The notes under the pieces are model-generated. The model was given only the letters and a program-made list of their open reading frames with translations. It was not told the DNA's origin and made no database searches. A stretch of DNA of 17,735 bases from Cerioporus squamosus (taxonomy: Eukaryota > Basidiomycota > Agaricomycetes > Polyporales > Polyporaceae). The stretch spans positions 1-17,735 of the forward strand of contig JABYQS010000582.1 of the NCBI GenBank assembly GCA_022592435.1. The letters run 5' to 3'. Positions 8,926 through 17,735 of this stretch are shown piece after piece; position 1 is the stretch's first letter, and every line of letters begins with the position of its first letter. A program made the translations under genes and the position numbers.

Positions 8926-9795
8926 CTTGGGACGTTGGCGAAGTGAAAGGCTGATCCACCATCCGAGAGGGTCCTTATAATACAGGAGAGCGCTACAGAA
9001 GGCTCGAAGAGTGGTGGCCGCCATCATACCGACTTGGAGTCGGAGGCGGAGGCCCATCAGTTGACAAGAGGTTGACCGATTTGGGCCGGAGGATTCCTGT
9101 GGTTTTGATTCAGATGACAACGCTATGCGCTGCCTGTGATGCGGCATTGTTAGTGTATGTGTCCAAGCACCACACCTATGCTGTTCGCGAAGAAACATGC
9201 GGTTGTGGCAGTGGACCAGACCGATTGCTTCTCATGCCCATCGCGGGGCAGTCGTGGCCGCATATGTACATGGCATACATGCAGCCGCGACGGCCCCGCG
9301 CTCCTACATGCTCGGAGCTGGAGCAGGGCCCATTTACCATAAGTGCAGCTAACGAGACTACAGCAAGATGCACGTTTATGCCGAAGTGGGCGATGACTAC
9401 GCCGCAAGTGGTTATGATCGAAGTTCGCGCATTCCGACGTGTGAAACTTAGTCAATGCGATGTATTGTAGTGGTAGTTGTGTTCATAGCCCAGATTCTGC
9501 CCTGTGTCTCGGTCGAGAGAAAGACACGTAGATGTAGGCAGGATGTGGGAGGCACGAAGCCAGGGACGAGAGACGGCCGGCGGGAGCGAGCGTCGAGACG
9601 CCTGGGCCTGGAAAGATGTGCCGCCGCCGTCGGTCGGGCAAGCCCTCGGTCTCTCACCTCCACTGCCCCGGACACGTCTCGCTCTCACCACCAGCAGCCC
9701 ATAAAGCCTGTCCGTGCACTTGTCACCTCTAACACACCGTGGCTGCCTCGAAGACCTCCGCTGCATCCCCGCCTCCCGACGTGAAGCTAGAACCC
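8926..9795. other. Divergent intergenic region between the membrane-protein gene and HEM2
   Basis: 870 bases separating divergent starts. It should contain both promoters. No splice ladder, conserved motif or RNA gene was seen; open frames here are low in coding character. Confidence 0.5.
8975..8982 (-). promoter_or_regulatory. TATA-like box of the membrane-protein gene
   Basis: TATTATAA on the minus strand, about 50 nt upstream of the proposed ATG at 8925. Its position supports that start over an out-of-frame ATG at 8962. Confidence 0.4.
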
Positions 9796-11008
<1,213 letters not shown>

Positions 11009-11260
11009 ACGGGACTGGAACGGATGTAACAAAAAAGGGGTGTAATAGTATAGTTTGTACCCGTGCCCTCCTGGAATAGACCTCTCAACTTGCTCGACTA
11101 AGGGGCGATGTACAGCACATTACAGCAGGTATCGTCGACGGTAGTATGTTACAGCGTGTCCTTGGGGCATGAGGAAGCTTGTGAACTGCGAACGTAGTGT
11201 TAACAACGAGGGAGAGGTTTGCGGATCAGAGACACGACTCACGTTGTGGCTATCGTGGCA

Positions 11261-12193
11261 TCATGAGGCGAGGCTCTTGTTAGAAGCGGGAGGGCGTAAG
11301 GGTTGTACAACAGGTACGTCCGAGCCTGTGAGGTATATCGGCAGCTGAGTGACCCCGAAGGCGACGAGTCCAAGAACTGCGATGTCGGATGAGCTGAGAG
11401 TGCGCAAGCACACAACAAACGGCAAACTACACTCACTGTATCCGGTGAACTTTTCTAACGGCGTGTGGAAGTATACACTGGTCGTGTACAGGGCAAAGAG
11501 AGACACGCACGTCACGGCGCCCGCGAACGCGACGGCGTACCTGTGACCCGACGTCCACGAACGGGCCCCAGGGAGCTTCGCGAATGACCACCGCAGCTGC
11601 TCGATCAGGAAGAGTGTCGACATTGTCAACAGGAAGACATGCCCGGACACATCGTGTCCCTTGCGGAGGCGTGGTCTGGCGATCCACTCGCCGTCAGGCA
11701 ACAGGAGCGACGCGGGGAAGAGCGCGGGGTGGGTCGCTGGGGATACCGGCGTGCCGGCGTAGCAGTACTCTGCGGGGACGGATACGCTTGCGCCTGAGGG
11801 GAGGTGGAGGATGCACTCGCCGCCTGTTGAGGCGGTGAGGCGGTCAAATACCGGTGGCCCGAAGAACCAGTTGGTGAACGCGAGCCATATGCCGGTCGCG
11901 AGGAGGTACTGCGCGACGCGGACTGGGGAGCGGGTCGCGTTTGGGCTCGTGAGGAAGTGGAAGAGGAACGTCGCGGTCGTCCATGCCCAAAGCTTCTTGG
12001 TGAAGAACACGTTCAGGGGGTTCTTCTTGGACGCGAAGTAGTCGGTCTCATGTAGGTGGTGCGGGAGTGCGGTGATGAGGGGGTTGGATGTGTCGAGGTA
12101 CGTGTCGTTAACGACGGAGTAGAGAGTGCCGAAGAGCAGGATAGATGCTGTCGCCGCGACGGCAGCCAGACGGATCTTGGAGGAGGGGGACAT
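11261..12193 (-). CDS. SCS3: FIT/Scs3 family ER membrane protein (lipid droplet formation)
   Basis: FIT proteins are ER multi-pass acyl-CoA diphosphatases needed for lipid droplet budding and phospholipid balance; yeast Scs3 is the fungal member. Two exons on the minus strand, 11437-12193 and 11261-11376, give 290 residues. Hydrophobic segments are at about 8-26, 67-83, 94-112, 183-199, 219-240 and 253-270. The two signature His blocks are present: DVSGHVFLLT with H185 and YFHTPLEKF with H243, the family's catalytic pair. The 60-nt intron (11377-11436, donor GTGAGT) is a multiple of three with no in-frame stop, so an unspliced transcript would insert 20 residues just after FTGY. The start at 12193 is chosen because the helix-rich family sequence begins there. 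In-frame ATGs lie upstream (for example 12346) but would add a non-conserved leader. Confidence 0.92.
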   Translation of the reverse strand: MSPSSKIRLAAVAATASILLFGTLYSVVNDTYLDTSNPLITALPHHLHETDYFASKKNPLNVFFTKKLWAWTTATFLFHFLTSPNATRSPVRVAQYLLATGIWLAFTNWFFGPPVFDRLTASTGGECILHLPSGASVSVPAEYCYAGTPVSPATHPALFPASLLLPDGEWIARPRLRKGHDVSGHVFLLTMSTLFLIEQLRWSFAKLPGARSWTSGHRYAVAFAGAVTCVSLFALYTTSVYFHTPLEKFTGYSECSLPFVVCLRTLSSSDIAVLGLVAFGVTQLPIYLTGSDVPVVQPLRPPASNKSLAS

Positions 12194-12555
12194 GGGGGAC
12201 AGAGGACAAGATGCGAGTAAGTACCACTGAGCAGAAGCGGAGCATGCGCTACTTGCGAGCTGGCCACGTACGTCATTCATTGGGCGCCAGAGCAACACGC
12301 GCCCCATAGCCAAGACAGGCAAATCCCGACACGCAGCGGTAGCCAAGCAGCCGCCACCTCGACGGACAGCGCTTCACGCTCTGGGGTTTGTTGCTGGTAT
12401 TACAGTATTGTCCTTCCCGTGATCTCTACTTTACACAATCTCGGCGAGCCGTGTAGAGGCACAACGCTGCCGCTCAAGGCGACACTGTCGCCAGATAGTC
12501 ATATGCAGGTCGCGCAATCGCCTGCTACTCCATCCAAACATTATCTCCACTTGCC
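12194..12555. other. Short intergenic region between FIT and ARPC4 genes
   Basis: About 360 bases between two minus-strand genes, holding the ARPC4 3' UTR and the FIT promoter. No further coding or RNA signal was seen. Confidence 0.5.
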
Positions 12556-13401
12556 TCAAACATTGAACTAGTGTTATGCGATATGAGAATGACACAAGGA
12601 GCGTGATATCTGGAGTGCGTACCGCGGTCAAGTAAGACTCCGCCACGACACGAGCTCGAGCGTTCAGGCTGAGCTTCATCTCGCTGATCTCCTTGTCGAC
12701 CTCCTCCATGAACCTGAGCCAGGTGTGAGCACTGTGGATATAGGGTGAATTGCGGGTCACGCACTGGATGATGAAGTCCACGATCTTGTGCTTCAGCATG
12801 GTATCCGTATGATTGTTCGTGATGAGGAACGAGATGTCGTAGCCCTGGAGCAGACGAGGGAGCGTTGCAGGACTGTAACTCATAAGCATATGGGGGGCAC
12901 GCACCTTGACTGGCTTCCTCCTCAGCACAATGAAGCTCTCCGCCCGCTGCATCATGAATCGCGTGAACTTGTGGCACAGTATCCGCTCAATCTCGTCCGC
13001 CTGCTTGATCTTGATGCTTATCCGCACAGAGTTGATGGAGGGTTCGACAAGGACGCGTTCATTCTCGTTTCGTGAGATCGTGAGGGGGTTGAGCAGGACC
13101 TCCTTCGAGGTGCTGCACCATACTTAGCATGCTGCGCGCGAAACAAGACCAGCAGGACTACACATACCCGACCTCGACCTCTGGCTTGTTGTGTCGCTCG
13201 ACCACCTATCGCCCTATGTGAGACTACCGAACTTGCGCGATGATCAGCTACGTGACAGACATACTTGCGACGAGAAGTCCTCGAGCGTGAGCGCAGCAGT
13301 GAGCGTTGACCTAACGGCCGCAAGATATGGACGCAGAACGTTAGACTGAGACGACCGTCAGCATGTATTCGCATGGGTATATCCTCTGCGACGCGCACCA
13401 T
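12556..13401 (-). CDS. ARPC4: Arp2/3 complex subunit 4 (ARPC4, Arc19)
   Basis: ARPC4 is a core scaffold subunit of the Arp2/3 complex, which nucleates branched actin in cortical patches. Seven exons on the minus strand: 13399-13401, 13265-13345, 13168-13205, 12905-13112, 12765-12844, 12623-12713 and 12556-12567, giving 170 residues (family about 168). Conserved blocks appear in order: [123 protein letters not shown] and AESYLTAF. Exon 1 is just the ATG, followed by a 53-nt intron. The last exon codes for F-N-V and a stop. Two internal introns (12845-12904 and 12714-12764) are stop-free multiples of three. All frames are intact. It is divergent from the FKBP gene, 185 bp away. Confidence 0.96.
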
Positions 13402-13586
13402 GACGAGCGAGAGGGTGGCCGAACTCGGAGTAGTCGAAGTCGAGGACAGGGACGGGATCAGATTCAGGCGGAGATCGTCCCGACGCGCGCTCGAGCGCTC
13501 AAATTTCCCGCCGCCTCGCAGTCGCGCGCCTCACAACTTTTCCTTGTGTTCGACTTTCTTACCGTCACCAACCCACAACCAAAAAA
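13402..13586. promoter_or_regulatory. Bidirectional promoter region between ARPC4 and FKBP genes
   Basis: 185 bases between the start codons of two divergent genes. It contains TTTCCCGCC at 13504-13512, an exact match to the E2F-type consensus TTTSSCGC, and GACGCGC strings, with a further ACGCGT at 13630-13635 in the FKBP first intron. No TATA box was seen. The site names come from known consensus sequences; use by this organism is inferred. Confidence 0.5.
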
Positions 13587-15110
13587 ATGGCCGCCGCTAT
13601 TCATGTCTGGTATGTCTGAGCTGCCTTCGACGCGTCGTGCGAGCTTCTGAACGCGGCCATTCGCCTTGTGACGTGCAGGAGTCTTGTGGTCAAGCCTGGT
13701 GAGGCTACCTCCTTCATCCCTGCCGCCGACCTCAGGATCACGAACATTGCGCTCGGCGACGAGATCGCGGACGAGAAGAGCCGGACGACGGTGAAGCTCA
13801 TCTACCGTCCTCCCGGTGCTGAGGAAGAGGACGAAGAGGAGGAGGAGGAGAAGGAGGAAGAGCCCACCGTCTCTTCTGCCGTACTTTGCTCACTTACCCC
13901 CGGCAAGGTACGTTTCTCTTCCTCCGGACCTCGACCGTTGCCTGATGTTATGCTACAAGATCGAGCAAGCCTCCATCGACCTCGTCTTGAGCGAGGAGGA
14001 GGAGTACCTCATTGAGCTTGTCGGCAAAAAGTACGTCCTCATGTTCTATTTTCGCAGAGTTTGTACTCACCTAACACAGCACGGTCCACTTGTCTGGTAA
14101 CTACATTGGTGCGTATTCTGGTATGCGCCCAGGTTGTATTGAGACTCATAAGGATAATCACATTCTGCAGACCAGCAAGGATTTGACCGACCCCCATACG
14201 ACTCCGACGACGAGTCGGAAGACGACTATGATCTGCGCGACGTCAGCTCGGACGTGGAGATCGACCCGGATGAGTTGGACATCCCCAGCGATGATGAGGG
14301 GTAGGTCATTGCTCTTTGTTTGAGTGAAGACCTGTCTCACCAGCGTCTGTAGGCGGTTTGAGGAGATTGTTGACGAGGAGGAGGCCCCTCAAGAAGCTGC
14401 TAAGGACAACTCCAAGAAGCGTCCTCGTGAGTCGGACGCTATGGAGACCGACGAGCAGGAGGGCAAGCTCACCAAGGCGCAAAAGAAGCAGCTGAAGAAG
14501 CTGAAGGCCGCCAACGGAGAGGCTGTGGAGGCGCCTTCTCCGGAGAAGAGCGAGAAGAAGGGTGAGGAGAAGGGCAAGAAGGAGAAGAAAGAGAAGGGTG
14601 ACAAGGCGAAGGTCGAGGCCAAGACGCTTGCTGGCGGTGTGCAAGTCGAGGACCACAAAGCCGGAAGCGGCCCGGCAGCCAAGCGTGGCAACCATGTCAC
14701 CGTGCGGTACGTCGGAAAGCTGACGAACGGCAAGGTGTTCGACAAGAACACCTCTGGCAAGCCGGTGAGTGGTGATACTTGAAACGCGGCAATGGGCGAG
14801 GTCTGAGGCCTGCTCTAGTTCACGTTCCGGCTCGGCAGTGGCGAGGTTATCAAGGGTATGTTCATACTGTTCCTCGGTGGAGCTAAACGTTGGCTGACAG
14901 TATGTAGGTTGGGATGTGGGCATCGAGGGTATGCATGTCGGTGGCGAGCGGAAGATCACCATTCCTGCGCCCATGGCTTACGGCAAGAAGGCGCAGCCGG
15001 GCATTCCTGCCAACTCGACTCTCGTGTTCGGTGAGTAGTCCGAAAGATATTGGTGTTGGTGTAGAAACTGACAAAGCGCAGAGGTGAAGCTGCTCTCCAT
15101 TGGCAAGTAA
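13587..15110 (+). CDS. FPR4: Nucleolar FKBP-type peptidyl-prolyl isomerase (Fpr3/Fpr4-like histone chaperone)
   Basis: Members combine an N-terminal nucleoplasmin-like domain with a C-terminal FKBP prolyl isomerase and act on histones in the nucleolus and nucleus. Nine exons: 13587-13609, 13679-13907, 13960-14030, 14080-14108, 14171-14300, 14353-14764, 14819-14855, 14908-15030 and 15082-15110, giving 360 residues. The start [18 protein letters not shown] is typical and has an A-run before the ATG. An acidic patch (about 56-69), a second Asp/Glu-rich block (about 125-160) and a long Lys/Glu-rich linker with nuclear-localisation character ([19 protein letters not shown]) follow. The FKBP domain covers about 256-360: Y280, F290, D291, VIKGW with W312, and MAYGKK with Y335, matching the drug- and proline-binding pocket. 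The frame is intact throughout. It shares a promoter with ARPC4. Confidence 0.96.
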
Positions 15111-15645
15111 ATCGGCACCGTGCCCACACGTCTTGGTTGGCCCTCCCTTGTCTTGTTGGAATGAGGAGCCTGCTCCATCTTGCTCAAAATTACTGTAGTC
15201 ACGATGTCAATGACGGACTATTCATGGTTTGTTGCGTTCGCGCATCCGGTCTTGTGTGAAGGGTCATCAATATCGGCTTACTGTTCAATATGTGGTATGG
15301 CTGAAGTCACAAGTCAGCTTGTACGCTGACCATGTCCTACGCAGTACATATCGCACGCGGCACACCTGTGTTGCCACGGCGGCTCGCCTTCCCATCGTCC
15401 CTGTCGTTCACATGCACGACTTTGTCTCTTGTCTCACGAATCCTCTTCTCGGCCCGCCAGATGCATCTGCAGAGCTACCTCGGGGCCCTCTGGCTCGATC
15501 TATCTTTGCAACTTTCCCGACGAAGTCAGTTGCCTTCTAACGGTGGGAATGTGGGCGCGGGAGATATAGGTGGTCTTATCTGTCCTCGCGTCCTCTTTGA
15601 AGTTGCTACCATCATCGGCTCGTACGTCGCCTCCAGAGACAACAT
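15111..15645. other. Intergenic region between FKBP and the MetX-like gene
   Basis: 535 bases holding the FKBP 3' UTR and the promoter of the next gene, both on the plus strand. Open frames here show no recognisable motif and appear non-coding. Confidence 0.45.
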
Positions 15646-17577
15646 ATGACGGACCAGCCGATACAGTATCACCACCATGGCCGATTCAAGGTGTTCGGTG
15701 GCGTCTTGCCTGACGCTGTCACGGCGTATCAGACGTACGGCGACCCGTCGAAACCGTGCATCGTGTTTCCAACGTGTTACGGAGCCAAGCTGGGATTAGG
15801 AAGTTAGTGGGTGCTTTCGCGTCTCGGCTAGTGGCTGGGCTGACAAGTTAAACGGCTGAAGGTCAATCTTACCTCGTCGGGGAGAACAAGGTCCGGTGCA
15901 GTCACCGCTTATCCTGCCCTGTCCTCTCTTGACAGGTATCGGGACGTATATGTTCGATGTCTGACCGTTCCGAGACATGTGCAGGCTCTCGACCCGACAA
16001 AGTACTTCGTGGTCACCTTCGCGCTGTTTTGCAACGGGAGGTGTGTCTTCTGCTGGCCATAGTCATGTTTACTGATCTGATGACCGCGTCTGTCTGACGC
16101 TGCCTGCAGTCGTCATCGCCTTCGAATACGGTCCGTATCTCAATTCCTCCCTACGCGAACATCCGCCACCGCCCGCTCACGAACGTGTTATGCATAGCCG
16201 GTGCCATATAATGGTCCTTATTTCCCAGCGATCTCCTACGAGGACAACATGTGAGCGGTGGAAGTCATCTTGCAACCATGTCGACAGCACTAATTACGTC
16301 TTCACAGTCGTGCCCAATACGCCGTCCTGCAGCACCTCGGAGTCACGAGAGTTCATTGCGTGGTCGGATTCTCCATGGGAGGCCAGCAGGTGCGTGGTGT
16401 TCATCACGATATACGACTAGGCCTTAGATGAAGGTTGCGCCACTATAGGCTTATCATTGGGCTACCGTGTTTCCTGACTTCGTGGACAAGTTCGTCGCCA
16501 TCTGTCATCCGCGCGCACCAGCCCGCACAACATATGGTCAGATTCGTCGATGTCTAACGGGTAACATGAGCTGATATATTGTGACATCTCAACAGCTTCC
16601 TCGAGGGTCCGAAGGCAGCTCTGAAGGCAGGGCGTGACTTCGAGAATGGGCATTACACCTCTCCGCCCCAGGTCGGCATTCGAGCTTTCGCGCGGACATA
16701 TAGCGCCTGGGCGTACGGACAGACGGTGAGAGGATGAGACCGATTGCTTCGCGGCTTCGTCTTCCATGGCATCTCATGATGATTCTTGACAGTGGTTCGC
16801 CAACACTTGTACCAGATGAACGGCCTGTAAGTCAATTGCTAGGGCGTCTAGAGACACGTCCGTTGCTACCTGTTGAAACGTCCCCATTCCCGCCACGCTC
16901 CTATCCGCGGCATACTGACCATTCTGGCGGCAACAGTTATCCCACTCTGGACGCATTCATCCAAGAAGCATGGGAAGGCAGGTTCGTGACAAACTGGGAC
17001 GCCAACGATATGCTCGCGCTGCTCGAAACCTGGCAACGCGGAGACATTTCGAACATCCGCGACGGGGGGAACTTTGCGGAATCTCTGAAGGCGATCAAGG
17101 CCAAGGCACTCATAATGCCTTGCAAGACGGACCTCTACTTCTGTGTACGTGATCCTTGCGTTCCATCTGCCCGTCGCTGTCATTGGCCGCTGACGCTTGG
17201 GTTTGTTTTTGGTTCTTTCTCGCGGGTGCATCGGCACCGGGGCGCCGCCGTATCACCGTTGTTGGGCAACTTTTCGCTTCTTGCGATGATTGCGTTCAAT
17301 ATGGGACGCTTTCGCATGTCTCTGCGACTACTGCCCACGACCTTGAGTTCCGCGCATGCATCAGCCTGAAGACAGCGTCAACGAAGTCTCGCAGCTCAGA
17401 GACGCTGAGCTCGCTGTTATTGACAGCGTGTGGGGCCATGCTGGTATGTCCGGGTCATTGTTTTGTATAGGACGCGCTCATGTGGATAATCGGGGCCTGT
17501 CTTTCCAGCTGGCGGAGGCGCCAACGCTGCGGATGTGGCGTTCATAACTAAGAAGATCAAGGGATTTTTTGGCCTAG
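15646..17577 (+). pseudogene. MetX-like (homoserine O-acetyltransferase family) alpha/beta hydrolase with four single-base frameshifts
   Basis: Twelve exons are recognisable: 15646-15802, 15862-15890, 15985-16040, 16110-16130, 16198-16250, 16308-16389, 16449-16536, 16596-16725, 16793-16826, 16937-17144, 17365-17443 and 17509-17577. Motifs include LPDAVTAYQTYGDPSKP, PYNGPYFPAISYEDNI, the nucleophile elbow GFSMGGQQ, FLEGPKAALKAGRDFENGHY, NWDANDMLALL, the acid region MPCKTDLYF and the catalytic His in WGHA. Such proteins are cytosolic alpha/beta hydrolases, but whether this branch acetylates homoserine is not known. Four one-base breaks are needed for a continuous frame: losses near 16036-16040 (CNG then SSSPSNT), 16504-16505 (before SSARTSPHN) and 16798 (WF then RQHLYQMNG), and an extra T in the T6 run at 17565-17570, after which the protein would end at the TAG at 17575-17577. 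With these counted, exon lengths sum to 336 codons, the family's size. Either a decaying gene or indel-rich sequence. Confidence 0.8.
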
Positions 17578-17676
17578 CGCAGGAAATAGGGGTGGGAGGA
17601 CGAATGAGTTGCGGTGAAGCATGGAGTGGGCGGCATGCAATCCTTAACTCGTGGTGGTACTCCCGCTATGCCTCAA

Positions 17677-17696
17677 GCCATGCCTCGTTGCATGGC
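17677..17696. repeat. Small hairpin after the MetX-like gene
   Basis: A perfect 7-bp inverted repeat, GCCATGC and GCATGGC, around a 6-nt loop, about 100 nt past the last stop. A second pairing, TCCCGC (17661-17666) with GCGGGA (17695-17700), is partly exclusive with it. It may lie in the 3' UTR; function unknown. Confidence 0.3.
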
Positions 17697-17735
17697 GGGA
17701 TATTTCGTGTCCGGTTTGTGGGTACGCGCTCCTTG

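Noticed and set aside
12193..12346. Upstream in-frame extension of the FIT protein to an ATG at 12346
   Set aside because: The extra 51 residues have no conserved or membrane character. The ATG at 12193 directly precedes the family-like N-terminal helix.
14306..14974. 222-codon minus-strand open frame rich in Leu
   Set aside because: It mirrors the Lys/Glu-rich linker of the FKBP protein. The low-complexity Leu repeats arise from antisense reading of AAG/GAG codons.

Overview
The window looks like nuclear DNA of a filamentous basidiomycete, probably an agaricomycete wood- or litter-decayer. The evidence is GC-rich coding sequence, about 47 short introns (mostly 48-80 nt, donors such as GTACGT, GTGCGT and GTATGT), genes packed on both strands, a secreted AA9 polysaccharide monooxygenase, a small secreted double-psi beta-barrel protein, and a basidiomycete-type three-helix membrane protein. 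All gene models were spliced by eye from conserved protein motifs, splice sites and reading-frame closure; no database search was run.

Left part (1-5600), secreted or wall-related: the 5' end of a secreted protein leaves the window on the minus strand (1-81). Next are an RlpA-like/expansin-like protein (1602-2087, minus), a long sparse interval holding traces of a broken gene (about 2317-2943, minus), and an AA9 LPMO (4366-5565, plus) with one frameshift.

Middle (5956-8925): a TatD-family metal-dependent hydrolase with a putative mitochondrial presequence and a 10-nt microexon, and a membrane protein of unknown function with three helices near its C-terminal half. Both are on the minus strand.

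Right part (9796-15110), intact housekeeping genes: 5-aminolevulinate dehydratase (haem synthesis, plus), a FIT/Scs3 ER lipid-droplet protein (minus), the Arp2/3 subunit ARPC4 (minus, start codon alone in exon 1), and a nucleolar FKBP prolyl isomerase (plus). The last two share a 185-bp divergent promoter.

End (15646-17577): a MetX-like alpha/beta-hydrolase gene whose 12 exons are recognisable but carry four single-base frameshifts.

No tRNA, rRNA, CRISPR array, operon or transposon was seen. The genes look like an ordinary mix of unrelated eukaryotic units. The most notable pattern is that one-base indels, mostly at short homopolymers, fall in the LPMO, the membrane protein and the MetX-like gene, while six other genes splice cleanly. 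Either the dispensable genes are decaying or the assembly has local indel errors.
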